A stretch of DNA of 44,083 bases, taken from assembly GCF_900232905.1 (NCBI RefSeq), contig NZ_OCTQ01000008.1:1-44083 (forward strand). Reading direction: 5' to 3'. Position 1 is the first letter of the stretch; each line of letters begins with the position of its first letter. Shown piece by piece: positions 36,393-44,083 of this stretch. The DNA is from Miniphocaeibacter massiliensis. GTDB taxonomy: Bacteria; Bacillota; Clostridia; Tissierellales; Peptoniphilaceae. Below the pieces are notes generated by a model. The model did not search any database. It was given only the letters and a program-made list of their open reading frames with translations, and was not told where the DNA came from. The position numbers and the translations under genes are program-made.

Positions 36393-37094
36393 CTACCACT
36401 CTATTTCATCAATTGACACAGGATTAGGATTTAAAGTTATACCCCTTACCTTTGCATCATTTATTTCTATTACCCTATCTGCAATAGGAGCTATAGCTTT
36501 GTTATGTGTAATTAAAATTACAGTTGTCCCTGTTTCTATACAAGTTTGCTGTAATAATTTTAAAACGGACTTACCTGTATTATAGTCTAGTGCTCCCGTT
36601 GGCTCATCACATAATAAAAGCTTAGGATTTTTAGCTAACGCTCTTGCTATAGCAACTCTTTGCTGCTCTCCTCCTGACAACTGTGCTGGAAAATTATCTA
36701 ACCTTTCTTCAAGTCCAACCTCGACTAAAACCTCTTTAGCATCTCTTGCATGCTCAACAATCTGTGAAGCTAACTCAACATTCTCTAAAGTAGTCAAATT
36801 TGGAATTAAATTATAAAATTGAAAAACAAAACCTATATCATACCTTCTATATGTAGTTAATTCCTTTTCATTGTATTTTGAAATATTTTTTCCATCTACA
36901 ATAACTTTTCCTTTATCGTTTTTGTCCATACCTCCTAGAATATTTAAAACCGTTGATTTACCAGCGCCACTAGGACCTACTATAATTGCTAGCTCCCCTT
37001 TTTCTATAGAAAAATTAATTCCTTTATTAGCATAAATAGTAGAATCTCCCATTTTATATGTTTTATAACTATCTATAACTTCCACAAAGCTCAT
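36393..37094 (-). CDS. ABC transporter ATP-binding protein (LolD/MacB type)
   Basis: This 233-residue cassette has Walker [10 protein letters not shown] at 40-48, the Q-loop in VFQFYNLIP, signature [19 protein letters not shown], Walker [13 protein letters not shown] and H-loop ITHNK. The PTGALD sequence is typical of the MacB/LolD/FtsE group. It energises the FtsX-type permease encoded next, and the two form an operon. No peptidase or two-component system, often seen with bacitracin-type exporters, is adjacent. Confidence 0.95.
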   Translation of the reverse strand: MSFVEVIDSYKTYKMGDSTIYANKGINFSIEKGELAIIVGPSGAGKSTVLNILGGMDKNDKGKVIVDGKNISKYNEKELTTYRRYDIGFVFQFYNLIPNLTTLENVELASQIVEHARDAKEVLVEVGLEERLDNFPAQLSGGEQQRVAIARALAKNPKLLLCDEPTGALDYNTGKSVLKLLQQTCIETGTTVILITHNKAIAPIADRVIEINDAKVRGITLNPNPVSIDEIEW

Positions 37095-37177
37095 ACTATC
37101 ACTTCCAATTATCTATTATGTGTAACTCCTTATAATTATAATATACACTATTAATCAACTAATTTTAAATTAAAATA

Positions 37178-37206
37178 TTTAACTATATTTTCTTTAATGA
37201 TATAAT
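37178..37206 (+). promoter_or_regulatory. Likely promoter of mnmH
   Basis: TTTAAC (37178-37183), a 17-bp spacer and a perfect TATAAT (37201-37206), about 28 bp before the chosen start codon. Confidence 0.55.
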
Positions 37207-37234
37207 GATTAATTATATTGTAAAGAGGACTTTT

Positions 37235-38257
37235 ATGCCAAACACGTTAGACTATTATAATACTAAAAATTTAAAAAATAAAATTATGATCGATGTTAGA
37301 TCTCCTTATGAATTTAAGGAATCTACCATCCCAGGTTCTATAAATATACCTGTTTTACTTGATGAAGAAAGAAAAAAAGTTGGAACATTATATGTAAACA
37401 AAAAAATAGACGAAGCAAAACAATTTGCTGTAAATTCTATTTCCAAAAGACTTCCAGAAATATTTAGTAAATTCTTAGACATTTCTAAAAATTATGAAAA
37501 TATAATCATATTTTGTGCTAGAGGTGGCTATAGAAGTAAGTCGTTATCTATCTTTTTAAATTCATTAGACATATCAAATTTTAGAATAGAAGGTGGATAT
37601 AAAAGCTATAGAAATTACGTATTAAACAATATGGATAATGTTATTTCTACCATTACTCCTATAGTATTGTACGGAAATACAGGTTGCGGAAAAACTAAAA
37701 TACTTTCAGAATTAAAAAACAAAAACTTACCTGTAATAGACTTAGAAGGACTTGCTGTACACAGAGGTTCTATTCTAGGTGCTGTTGGACTAAATGAACA
37801 ACCTACTCAAAAAATGTTTGAAAACCTACTTTTTGAGGAACTTTCATTATTTAAAAATGGATATGTTTTTTTAGAAGGAGAATCTAAACGAATAGGAAAA
37901 ATCATATTACCTGAACTACTCTATCAAAAAATGGCTAGTTCAATAAATATAAAAATAGATGCTCCTATTGAATATAGAATCGAAAACTTAGTTGAAGAAT
38001 ATGCTTCTCCTAAAAACAAAGAATCTATTGCTGAAGCTATTAAAAGAATGAATAAATTCATATCAAACGAAACTGTTAAAAAACTACTAGATGCACTAAA
38101 TAACAATGACTTTGCATATATCGCAAAAGAATTGTGTATAAATTACTATGACAAAAGATATAAAAACAGAATTGAAAATTACGATTATGAATTTACAAAT
38201 TATGATTTAGAAAAAGTTACAAATGAAATAATAGCGAAAACAAAAAAGTACTTTTAA
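37235..38257 (+). CDS. mnmH: tRNA 2-selenouridine synthase
   Basis: MnmH (SelU) replaces sulfur by selenium at the wobble 2-thiouridine of some tRNAs, using selenophosphate. From ATG 37235 (AGAGGAC ribosome site) the 340 residues hold an N-terminal rhodanese domain (DVRSPYEFKESTIPGSINIP; active Cys94 in FCARGGYRSKSLS) and a C-terminal P-loop domain (GNTGCGKT at 147-154; GLAVHRGSILGAVG). All are MnmH signatures. It implies that the organism makes selenophosphate (selD elsewhere). The gene stands alone and diverges from the ABC exporter operon. Confidence 0.94.
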   Translation: MPNTLDYYNTKNLKNKIMIDVRSPYEFKESTIPGSINIPVLLDEERKKVGTLYVNKKIDEAKQFAVNSISKRLPEIFSKFLDISKNYENIIIFCARGGYRSKSLSIFLNSLDISNFRIEGGYKSYRNYVLNNMDNVISTITPIVLYGNTGCGKTKILSELKNKNLPVIDLEGLAVHRGSILGAVGLNEQPTQKMFENLLFEELSLFKNGYVFLEGESKRIGKIILPELLYQKMASSINIKIDAPIEYRIENLVEEYASPKNKESIAEAIKRMNKFISNETVKKLLDALNNNDFAYIAKELCINYYDKRYKNRIENYDYEFTNYDLEKVTNEIIAKTKKYF

Positions 38258-38276
38258 AAGTACTTTTTTGTTTTTT
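38243..38276 (+). terminator. Terminator of mnmH
   Basis: AAAAAAGTACTTTT/AAAAGTACTTTTTT palindromic hairpin followed by a long T-run; the symmetrical flanks could also stop transcripts from the toxin island on the other strand. Confidence 0.8.
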
Positions 38277-38292
38277 TGACTACTTTAATTCA

Positions 38293-39225
38293 TTACTCAC
38301 TTTCTTCTGTAAACATTCCTACCACTTCTTCTACTGTTAATTCGTTTGCAAATATTATTTTCACCATTTTCCAATCACCATCTCTATACTGTTTTAGCTC
38401 TGGAAAGCGACTGTACAGTTCTTTGTTTTCTTTTGGTAGTGCTGGTGTTGAAAGGTCTATTGTTAAAATATCTGTATTTGATATATGACTAAATATTACT
38501 GGTTTACTTTTCTTCCAATTTCCATTGTCAAAAATATCAAAGTCCATATCCCATGTATAACTATTTCTCTCATAAAATTCATTCATTATTTCTTTATCTT
38601 TTAACTTCCACCAATATGCATTCTTACCTTCAGGAATTTCTGTGGTTTTCTCATTTGTTATAGCATTATAATATATCTTAAAACTATCCCAACTACCACT
38701 TATATCATATAAATCCTTTGGCTTTTCTACTATTTTTTTCTATATAGTATTCTCCATTTCCTCCCTTTACTACATCGGCACTCCATTTTACAGATTGGTA
38801 CTCAGGGTATTCTTTCATCCAATCTAAATAGTCTATAGTTTTTACAAGTTCTTTTGTTTTTATATCGTAAAGCTCTACTTTACTTTCATAAATTTTAGTT
38901 ATATTGTCTACTGTTTCTTTTGAATATTCATAATCGTATTTCGCCTTCTCTATTGTAATGTATTTTTCAGGAACAACTTGTATTCTACTTAATACAGCTG
39001 GGCTAATATTGTCCGGTTCTATAATTAAGAAGGTATCTTCTTTGTATTTTCCTACTCCACTTCCTAAAGTATGAACACTATCTATACTTGCATCGTATTC
39101 ATAAGAAAATTCTCTTATTTCCGAATTTTCTTTTTTTGTTTTATAGTAATTGTATGTTACTAAACCTATTACTGTTATAATTTAAAAAAATACTACTCCT
39201 ACAATCACTTTTCTATTTTAAACAT
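38293..39225 (-). pseudogene. Immunity gene copy A (degenerate homologue of copies B and C)
   Basis: Comparison with copy B shows one ancestral gene from ATG 39225 to the stop at 38293. Near the 5' end one A is missing in an A-run, which leads to TGA after six codons, and the membrane segment has TTA changed to TAA. At 38733-38739 an A7 tract shifts the frame where A6 or A9 would be needed. The 3' half is intact and reads KPKDLYD...SWDSFKIYYNAITNEKTTEI...DFDIF...LPKENKELYSRFPELKQYRDGDWKMVKI...VVGMFTEES. It is a spare, inactivated immunity-like gene behind a degenerate toxin-tip fragment. Confidence 0.8.
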
Positions 39226-39260
39226 ATTCTCTCCTACTATTTTTTATCTCTATCTTGTAT

Positions 39261-39482
39261 TTATTCCAATTCTTCTATCTTGCGATGCTTTCTCACTGCT
39301 TCATCTATTTTAATTCTGTCATTATCAAACTAACTTTTCATTCTATCACCTAAATTATCAACTTTTTCATTATATGTGTGTATAGAGTCATCATATATTT
39401 TATTTCCTTCTTTAGTATTAAGATTATCAAGTCCATCTCGTATGTTCTCTATATGGTTTTTGCAGTGCTTTATTTTATGATT
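39261..39482 (-). pseudogene. Orphan toxin-tip-like fragment A' (degenerate)
   Basis: It parallels fragment B' closely: KHCKNHIENIRDGLDNLNT... at its start and RKHRKIEELE at its end, just before immunity copy A. An in-frame TAG replaces the Trp of MKNWF in B'. There is no start codon or ribosome site of its own at the front. Confidence 0.65.
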
Positions 39483-39550
39483 TTAATTAGTTTATGTATG
39501 TAATAAGCTATTAATATATTTCTATACTAATAGCTTATTTATTTCTATTT
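39441..39550 (-). repeat. 110-bp direct repeat, copy 1
   Basis: Identical over 110 bp to 40699-40808. It spans the start of the toxin-tip fragment, an AT-rich hairpin (12-bp stem AATAAGCTATTA/TAATAGCTTATT at 39502-39539) and the last bases of immunity copy B. Confidence 0.93.
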
Positions 39551-40480
39551 AACTTTCATCTGTAAACATATCCACCACTTCTTGTGCCGTTAATTCGTTT
39601 GCAAATACTATTTTTACCATTCTCCAATCACCATCTCTATACTGTTTTAACTCTGGAAATCGAGTATAGAGTTCTTTATTTTCTTTTGGTAGTGCTGTCG
39701 TTGAAAGGTCTATTGTTAAAATATCTGTATTTGATATATGCCTAAATATTGCTGGTTTACTTTTCTTCCAATTTTCATCTTTAAAAATATCAAAGTCCAT
39801 ATCCCTTGTATAACTATTTCTCTCATAAAATTCATCCATTATTTCCCTATTTTTTGCAATCCACATATATGCATTCTCATCTTCATGAATTTCTGTAGTT
39901 TTCTCATCTGTTATAGCATTATAATATATCTTAAAACTATCCCACCTACCACTTCTATCATATAAATCCTTTGGCTTTTCTACTATTTTTTTTCTATATA
40001 GTATTCTCCATTTCCTCCCTTTACTACATCGGCATTCCATTTTACAGATTGGTACCCAGGGTATTCTTTCATCCAATCTAAATAGTCTATAGTTTTTACA
40101 AGTTCTTTTGTTTTTATATCATAAAGCTCTACTTTGCTTTCATATATTTTAGTTAAATTATCTACTGTTTCTTCTGTTTTTTCATAATCGTATTTCTCCT
40201 TCTCTATTGCAATGTATTTTCCAGGAACAACTTGTATTCTACGTAATACAGCTGGGTCAACATTGTCTGGTTCTATAATTAAAAAGGTATCTTCTTTGTA
40301 TTTTCCTACTCCACTTCCTGAAGTATGAACACTGTCTATACTTGCACTATTTTCACTAGAAAATTCCATTACTTCCGAATTTTCTTTTTTTATTTTATAG
40401 TAATTATATGTTATTAAACCTAGTACTACTATAATTAAGAAAAATACTATTTTTACAATCACTTTTCTATTTTTTAGCAT
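39549..40480 (-). pseudogene. Immunity gene copy B, split at an A8 tract (possibly phase-variable)
   Basis: The first part (ATG 40480) encodes 165 residues: lysines, a membrane helix (about 8-25, VIVKIVFFLIIVVLGLITYNYY), then an outer domain with GVGKYKEDTFLIIEPDN and YPGYQSVKWNADVV. It stops at TAG right after an A8 tract (39986-39993). The rest of the protein is open in another frame to 39549 (KPKDLYDRSGRWDSFKIYYNAI ... LPKENKELYTRFPELKQYRDGDWRMVKI ... MFTDES). With A9 or A6 it would read as one 310-residue protein like copy C. It may be a pseudogene, a phase-variable gene, a slippage-decoded gene or a sequencing artefact; the sequence alone cannot decide. Confidence 0.75.
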
Positions 40481-40515
40481 ATTCTCTCCTACTATTTTTT
40501 ATCTCTATCTTGTAT

Positions 40516-40740
40516 TTATTTCAATTCTTCTATCTTACGATGCTTTCTCAATGCTTCATCTATTTTATTTCTATCCTCTTGAAACCAATTTTTCATTGTA
40601 GTACCTAAGTTATCACCAACTTCTCTATTGTATGTCGGTATAGAGGCATCATATATTTCGTTTCCTTCTTTAGTATTAAGATTACCACGTCCATCTCCTA
40701 TGTTCTCTATATGGTTTTTGCAGTGCTTTATTTTATGATT
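40516..40740 (-). pseudogene. Orphan toxin-tip-like fragment B' (no start codon)
   Basis: The frame is open for 74 codons between an upstream TAA and the stop at 40516. It reads NHKIKHCKNHIENIGDGRGNLNT, then EIYDASIPTYNREVGDNLG, then MKNWFQEDRNKIDEALRKHRKIEELK. No start codon with a ribosome site precedes it. A close but degenerate copy lies before immunity copy A. The position directly before an immunity homologue is that of a displaced polymorphic-toxin C-terminus. It does not resemble the tip of the LXG toxin in this window. The toxin family is not recognised. Confidence 0.6.
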
Positions 40741-40808
40741 TTAATTAGTTTATGTATGTAATAAGCTATTAATATATTTCTATACTAATAGCTTATTTAT
40801 TTCTATTT
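40699..40808 (-). repeat. 110-bp direct repeat, copy 2
   Basis: Identical to 39441-39550, with the same 12-bp-stem hairpin at 40760-40797. It spans the last bases of immunity gene C and the start of toxin fragment B'. Confidence 0.93.
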
Positions 40809-41813
40809 ACTTTCGTCGGTGAACATTGCTACTACTTCTTCTGCTGTTGGTTTACTCTCAAATTTTATTTCTACCATTCTCCACTCTTGATCTCGGTATT
40901 TCTTAAGATCTGGAAATCGAGTATATAGTTCCTTATTTTCTTTTGGCAAAACCGGTGTTGAAAAATTAATTTTTAAACTTGATCCTGCTCTATATCTAAA
41001 TACTTTAGGTTTTTCTTTTTTCCAGTTATCATTATCAAAAAGTTCATAATCAAATTCTTGTAATTTGTTTTCTTTGTAAAACTTATCCCATAGTTCTTTT
41101 TTATCATATAATATTTTTCCCCTGTAAATATCTCTTTCTTCTAATCTTTCTTTTCCAATTATAAAATCATCATAATTTTCTTTACCATATTTTTTTATTT
41201 CTTCACCTGTAGATAAATTATAGTAAATCTCAAAGTTCTCTAACACAGTATCTTTTTTTCCATAAGGTATTTCAGGTTTTTCTTCAAAGCTTATTTTTAT
41301 ATAATGATTTCCATCTTTTCCCTCAAATATATCATAATATGCTCCACCTAATTGATATTTTGGATATTTTTCTAACCAAGGCATAATGTCTATGGTTTTT
41401 AATAGCTCTTTTGTTTCTATATCATATACCAAAATTTCTGCCACTTTATACTCTTTTTTCGAAATCCCTATCATTGCCCTAGTATGTTCATATTCAAATT
41501 TATTCTTTTGAAGGATTAAATATTTCTTTGGTACAACACTTATATCTCCAAAAAAGGAAGCCTCTAATTTTCCAGAGTTTAATACTAAAAAACTATCTTC
41601 TTCATATTCGCCTTTACCTTCTTTTATTTCTATAATGTCATCTATAGTTATAGTTGTTGATACTGAATGTTTCTGTACTCTATTCTCTTGCCAATAGTCA
41701 AATCCCTTATATACTAAAATTCCTAATATTAAAACAATTAAAATACATACAGAAATAAATTTTTTCTTATTTTCTTTTATTATATTAGTCAAATTTATTT
41801 GTAGCTTTTTCAT
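40803..41813 (-). CDS. Putative membrane-anchored immunity protein of the LXG toxin (copy C, intact)
   Basis: From ATG 41813 (GGAGAG upstream) the protein has 336 residues: a lysine-rich N-terminus, one membrane helix (about 20-40, FISVCILIVLILGILVYKGF), and a long domain expected to lie outside the membrane. The gene overlaps the toxin 3' end by 29 bp, the usual toxin-immunity arrangement. Its C-terminal half (FDYELFDNDNWKKEKPKVF ... LPKENKELYTRFPDLKKYRDQEWRMVEI ... AMFTDES) is closely related to copies A and B, and the N-terminal half more loosely (GEYEEDSFLVL, YPKYQLGGAYYD). I know no named family for it. The immunity role is inferred from position. Confidence 0.75.
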   Translation of the reverse strand: MKKLQINLTNIIKENKKKFISVCILIVLILGILVYKGFDYWQENRVQKHSVSTTITIDDIIEIKEGKGEYEEDSFLVLNSGKLEASFFGDISVVPKKYLILQKNKFEYEHTRAMIGISKKEYKVAEILVYDIETKELLKTIDIMPWLEKYPKYQLGGAYYDIFEGKDGNHYIKISFEEKPEIPYGKKDTVLENFEIYYNLSTGEEIKKYGKENYDDFIIGKERLEERDIYRGKILYDKKELWDKFYKENKLQEFDYELFDNDNWKKEKPKVFRYRAGSSLKINFSTPVLPKENKELYTRFPDLKKYRDQEWRMVEIKFESKPTAEEVVAMFTDESK

Positions 41814-43902
41814 TAATAAATTCTCTCCATTCCTGTTGTAAATTACTTTGTCTACCTGTATGTTTATTGTATGCATCAACCATTTCTTTAAATTCTTTAA
41901 TTCCTTTTTTACTATCTAATTTAAAATCTCCTTTTATAAGTCTATCTACTTTATCTTTCTCTTCTTCTAATATTTTTTTGTCTCTACCTGTTTCTTCATC
42001 GATATCTTCTTGTATTTTAGTTAATATTTGATATTGTTCATTTTTTGAATCATATTCTAATTTTTTCCAAGATGTCATCCCCTTTTCAGAGTCTTTCCAT
42101 TCTTTTAAAAAATGGCGCATTTCTGGTTCATTAATGCCAACAGATACTAAATCATCTAAAGTTTCATCTATTGTTGTAATAGTTCTTCCAGTGCCAAACC
42201 AAGAATATTTTTCTTCAAAATATTTTTTAGATAATTGAGAATCAACTTTTTTGTGTTTTTGCCAATAATCAAATAAATTAGAGATTGTATTATTCCCAAA
42301 TTTCGCACTATGTTTACCTAATTCACTTTCAATACCTAGCATACCATCAATACTTCCAACTTTGCCCTTTATTATACTACTACCTAATTTTATAGCTGAT
42401 CCTAAAGCCGGTGTTCCATAAAAAGCAACTAAGGTTAATGCGATTCCTTCCGCAGTATTTAATACAAAATTTTGTAACATATTTTCTTTTTGATTCTCTA
42501 AAGCCTTCAGTTCTTTAGCTGTATAGTAATTATCAACATCATTAGATTGTTCTAGAAATTTATAATCAATCTTTCTCTTAACTCTTTCTCCAAATTTATC
42601 ATAATAACTAATATTTGCTGAATATCCTCCTAATTCTTCATCATACTTTAAGCTTGTTATTTTAGGAAAGCGAAGTTTTTCATTAGGATTCTCATATTTT
42701 CCTAACTTAGATAATGCTATTTTCTCACCTAATAAAAAATCAGTTAACGCAGATCTTCTTAGGTATTCATTATACATCTTTTTAAATTCTGGATTTTTAT
42801 ATGGATCACCAGATTTTACTAGCCTATCATACTCTTCTTCTAACTTTGCTCTATCAATGTCATCATAATAACTTGTACCTACTATTAATCTATTTAGATA
42901 AATATCTCCATAAGTTTCTCCTACTTCTCCTCTATCATAATTTATCGGCATAATAAATCGTTCTGATGCATTAATTATAGCATTATTAAAGTTCTCTAAA
43001 TGCTCACTATGTTTGTCACTATCCCCTAATAATCTAAAATATTTCCCCATTATTAAAGTAATTGCATCTGTTACATTTGCTGGATTTATTTTTACCATTT
43101 TTTCATAGTTTTCTTTTTCACCAGTTGTCATTAATAGATAGAATTCTTTATCTTCATCTGTTTTTAATGTTTCCCATTCTAACCACATTTCCTGTGCTGA
43201 AATACCTACACTTCTCATATGATTAATTCTTTGGTCGTCAAATCCATTTTCTTTTAACTTTAATATAGCTTTTTCTTCTGCTACTGCTGACTTCCATTCA
43301 GTTTGACTCATTGGTAAACTAAAACCTGAACCTCTACTCTTATTTAATACTGCTATTCCCGCTTTTACAGTATTGTATAGCCCTTCTGAATTTTGGTATA
43401 GTGATTCTGTTGCTGCTTCTATTCTTCTAATTTCTCGCAAGTCAGCCTCATATTTTGCAATCTCCACACTATTTTCAGTAATAGCATTACTTAAAATATT
43501 TATTCCAATATTATTATACGATGCTGATGCTGGGTTTGTTTTACTTTGGTTTGATAATGTTTTCTGTTGAGATTTATATATATTGTTCAAAGATTCTAAA
43601 TTTTCTATTTTACTTCTAATTTCGTCTTCGTCTAAATCTTTACTTCCCACCGCTCCTATTAATGTATTACTGTCTGCTATAACTGAATCGTTAGCAGCTA
43701 CTAAATCATTTATTACATTTTGATGCCCTATTTCTATTTGGCTTTTTAATGAATCCCATGCATCACTTTTCAACCCTTCTGTGTTTTGTATATCTAAAAT
43801 ACTTGCTTTCATATCATTTAATGAATTATTTTGTTCTTGCAATGTATTAATAAGACTTGTTGATTGTCTTTTTATTGCTCCTGGTTTTATTATCGTCCCC
43901 AT
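41785..43902 (-). CDS. LXG-domain polymorphic toxin (type VII secretion substrate)
   Basis: The 705-residue protein begins with a helical LXG-type domain (about 1-200; SLINTLQEQNNSLNDMKASILDIQ..., AWDSLKSQIEIGHQNVINDLVAANDSVIADSNTLIGAVG). This is the targeting part of antibacterial toxins exported by the Esx/type VII system. A middle region (about 200-470) is charged and mixed. A Gly/Ala-rich hydrophobic stretch follows (about 472-510, GIALTLVAFYGTPALGSAIKLGSSIIKG). The last 200 residues, probably the toxic tip, are helical and charged (SWFGTGRTITTIDETLDDL ... GRQSNLQQEWREFINEK); I recognise no known toxin fold. The gene is one base before the partial upstream frame's end and overlaps the immunity gene. 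No secretion-machinery genes are in the window. Confidence 0.85.
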   Translation of the reverse strand: MGTIIKPGAIKRQSTSLINTLQEQNNSLNDMKASILDIQNTEGLKSDAWDSLKSQIEIGHQNVINDLVAANDSVIADSNTLIGAVGSKDLDEDEIRSKIENLESLNNIYKSQQKTLSNQSKTNPASASYNNIGINILSNAITENSVEIAKYEADLREIRRIEAATESLYQNSEGLYNTVKAGIAVLNKSRGSGFSLPMSQTEWKSAVAEEKAILKLKENGFDDQRINHMRSVGISAQEMWLEWETLKTDEDKEFYLLMTTGEKENYEKMVKINPANVTDAITLIMGKYFRLLGDSDKHSEHLENFNNAIINASERFIMPINYDRGEVGETYGDIYLNRLIVGTSYYDDIDRAKLEEEYDRLVKSGDPYKNPEFKKMYNEYLRRSALTDFLLGEKIALSKLGKYENPNEKLRFPKITSLKYDEELGGYSANISYYDKFGERVKRKIDYKFLEQSNDVDNYYTAKELKALENQKENMLQNFVLNTAEGIALTLVAFYGTPALGSAIKLGSSIIKGKVGSIDGMLGIESELGKHSAKFGNNTISNLFDYWQKHKKVDSQLSKKYFEEKYSWFGTGRTITTIDETLDDLVSVGINEPEMRHFLKEWKDSEKGMTSWKKLEYDSKNEQYQILTKIQEDIDEETGRDKKILEEEKDKVDRLIKGDFKLDSKKGIKEFKEMVDAYNKHTGRQSNLQQEWREFINEKATNKFD

Positions 43903-43903
43903 A

Positions 43904-44083
43904 TTATACCTCCTCTTCTACTTCTTGTTCTAGCTTTTGTATTTCTCTTCTACAACTCTCTTCTCTATCGTTTAAAGTATTAAACTGACTTTTTATTTGC
44001 TTTTCAAATTCTTCTTTAAATTCTTGTCTTTGTTCTTGTATTTTTATTAACATTTCTTGTTGCTGGTAGAAGTTTTTTTGTAA
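43904..44083 (-). CDS. Small helical LXG-partner protein (N-terminus beyond window)
   Basis: The frame enters from the right edge and ends at TAA 43904. The visible 59 residues are almost wholly charged coiled coil (NFYQQQEMLIKIQEQRQEFKEEFEKQIKSQFNTLNDREESCRREIQKLEQEVEEEV). In LXG operons one or two small alpha-helical proteins (Lap/DUF5082/YwqH-like) precede the toxin and act as its targeting partners; position and make-up fit that. The GAGGAGG inside its end is the toxin's ribosome site, so translation is coupled. Confidence 0.7.
   Translation of the reverse strand, partial: LQKNFYQQQEMLIKIQEQRQEFKEEFEKQIKSQFNTLNDREESCRREIQKLEQEVEEEV

Noticed and set aside
40755-40800. Hairpin AATAAGCTATTA/TAATAGCTTATT as a rho-independent terminator
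   Set aside because: The stem is all AT-rich and no T-run follows on the minus strand; I list it as part of the direct repeat only.
38293-40808. CRISPR array or insertion sequence as the cause of the repeats
   Set aside because: There are only two long units, no short regular spacers, no transposase and no terminal inverted repeats; coding homology explains them.

Overview
The window is AT-rich DNA from a low-GC, Gram-positive anaerobe or near-anaerobe, most likely a clostridial or Tissierellia-type Firmicute. This is inferred from T-box leaders, the secA-prfB pair with a prfB frameshift, HydG/HydF hydrogenase maturation genes, an MscL with a zinc ribbon and a type VII LXG toxin. No 16S or other decisive marker is present, so I do not name a genus. 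Most genes lie on the minus strand.

Layout, left to right. (1) 1-3940: the N-terminal 1313 residues of a giant secreted surface protein (beta-helix, prealbumin-like domains, four exact 225-bp repeats), cut by the left edge. (2) 4080-9945: a leucine operon read leftward from tandem T-box leaders: leuA, leuC, a leuD-leuB gene fused by an apparent stop-codon loss, and a translationally coupled ABC ATPase. (3) 10.1-13.7 kb: a GNAT acetyltransferase, a hemerythrin-like protein with an unknown partner, an SH3b membrane protein and an alpha/beta hydrolase. (4) 13.7-24.5 kb: housekeeping genes tex, prfB, secA, aspartate kinase with a 52-residue membrane protein, a decayed membrane-protein gene, a D-2-hydroxyacid dehydrogenase, deoC and hpf. 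A DnaA-box cluster lies upstream of hpf. (5) 24.9-26.7 kb: a rightward pair of membrane proteins (aromatic acid exporter-like, YihY/BrkB). (6) 26.7-30.4 kb: a hydrogenase-maturation operon (small regulator, hydG, hydF, then mscL and a small gene) preceded by a leader that can fold as an attenuator. (7) 30.4-37.1 kb: a CxC-rich protein, catalase with a PerR/Fur-type operator, and an ABC exporter with a coiled-coil FtsX permease. (8) 37.2-38.3 kb: mnmH. (9) 38.3-44.1 kb: an LXG polymorphic-toxin island running off the right edge.

The toxin island is the most distinctive part. In transcription order (right to left) it holds a small helical partner protein (partial), a 705-residue LXG toxin, an overlapping membrane-anchored putative immunity gene, and then two tandem orphan modules of about 1.25 kb. 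Each module has a startless toxin-tip-like fragment followed by an immunity homologue. In both modules the immunity frame breaks at the same poly-A tract (A8 in one, A7 in the other), and a perfect 110-bp direct repeat marks the module junctions. This fits toxin-tip replacement leaving orphan cassettes, with possible slippage control or decay of the spare immunity genes.

Other regulation visible in the sequence: tandem T-boxes on leu, a candidate riboswitch-like attenuator on hyd, a palindromic 7-1-7 operator next to the katA -10 element, and a programmed frameshift in prfB.
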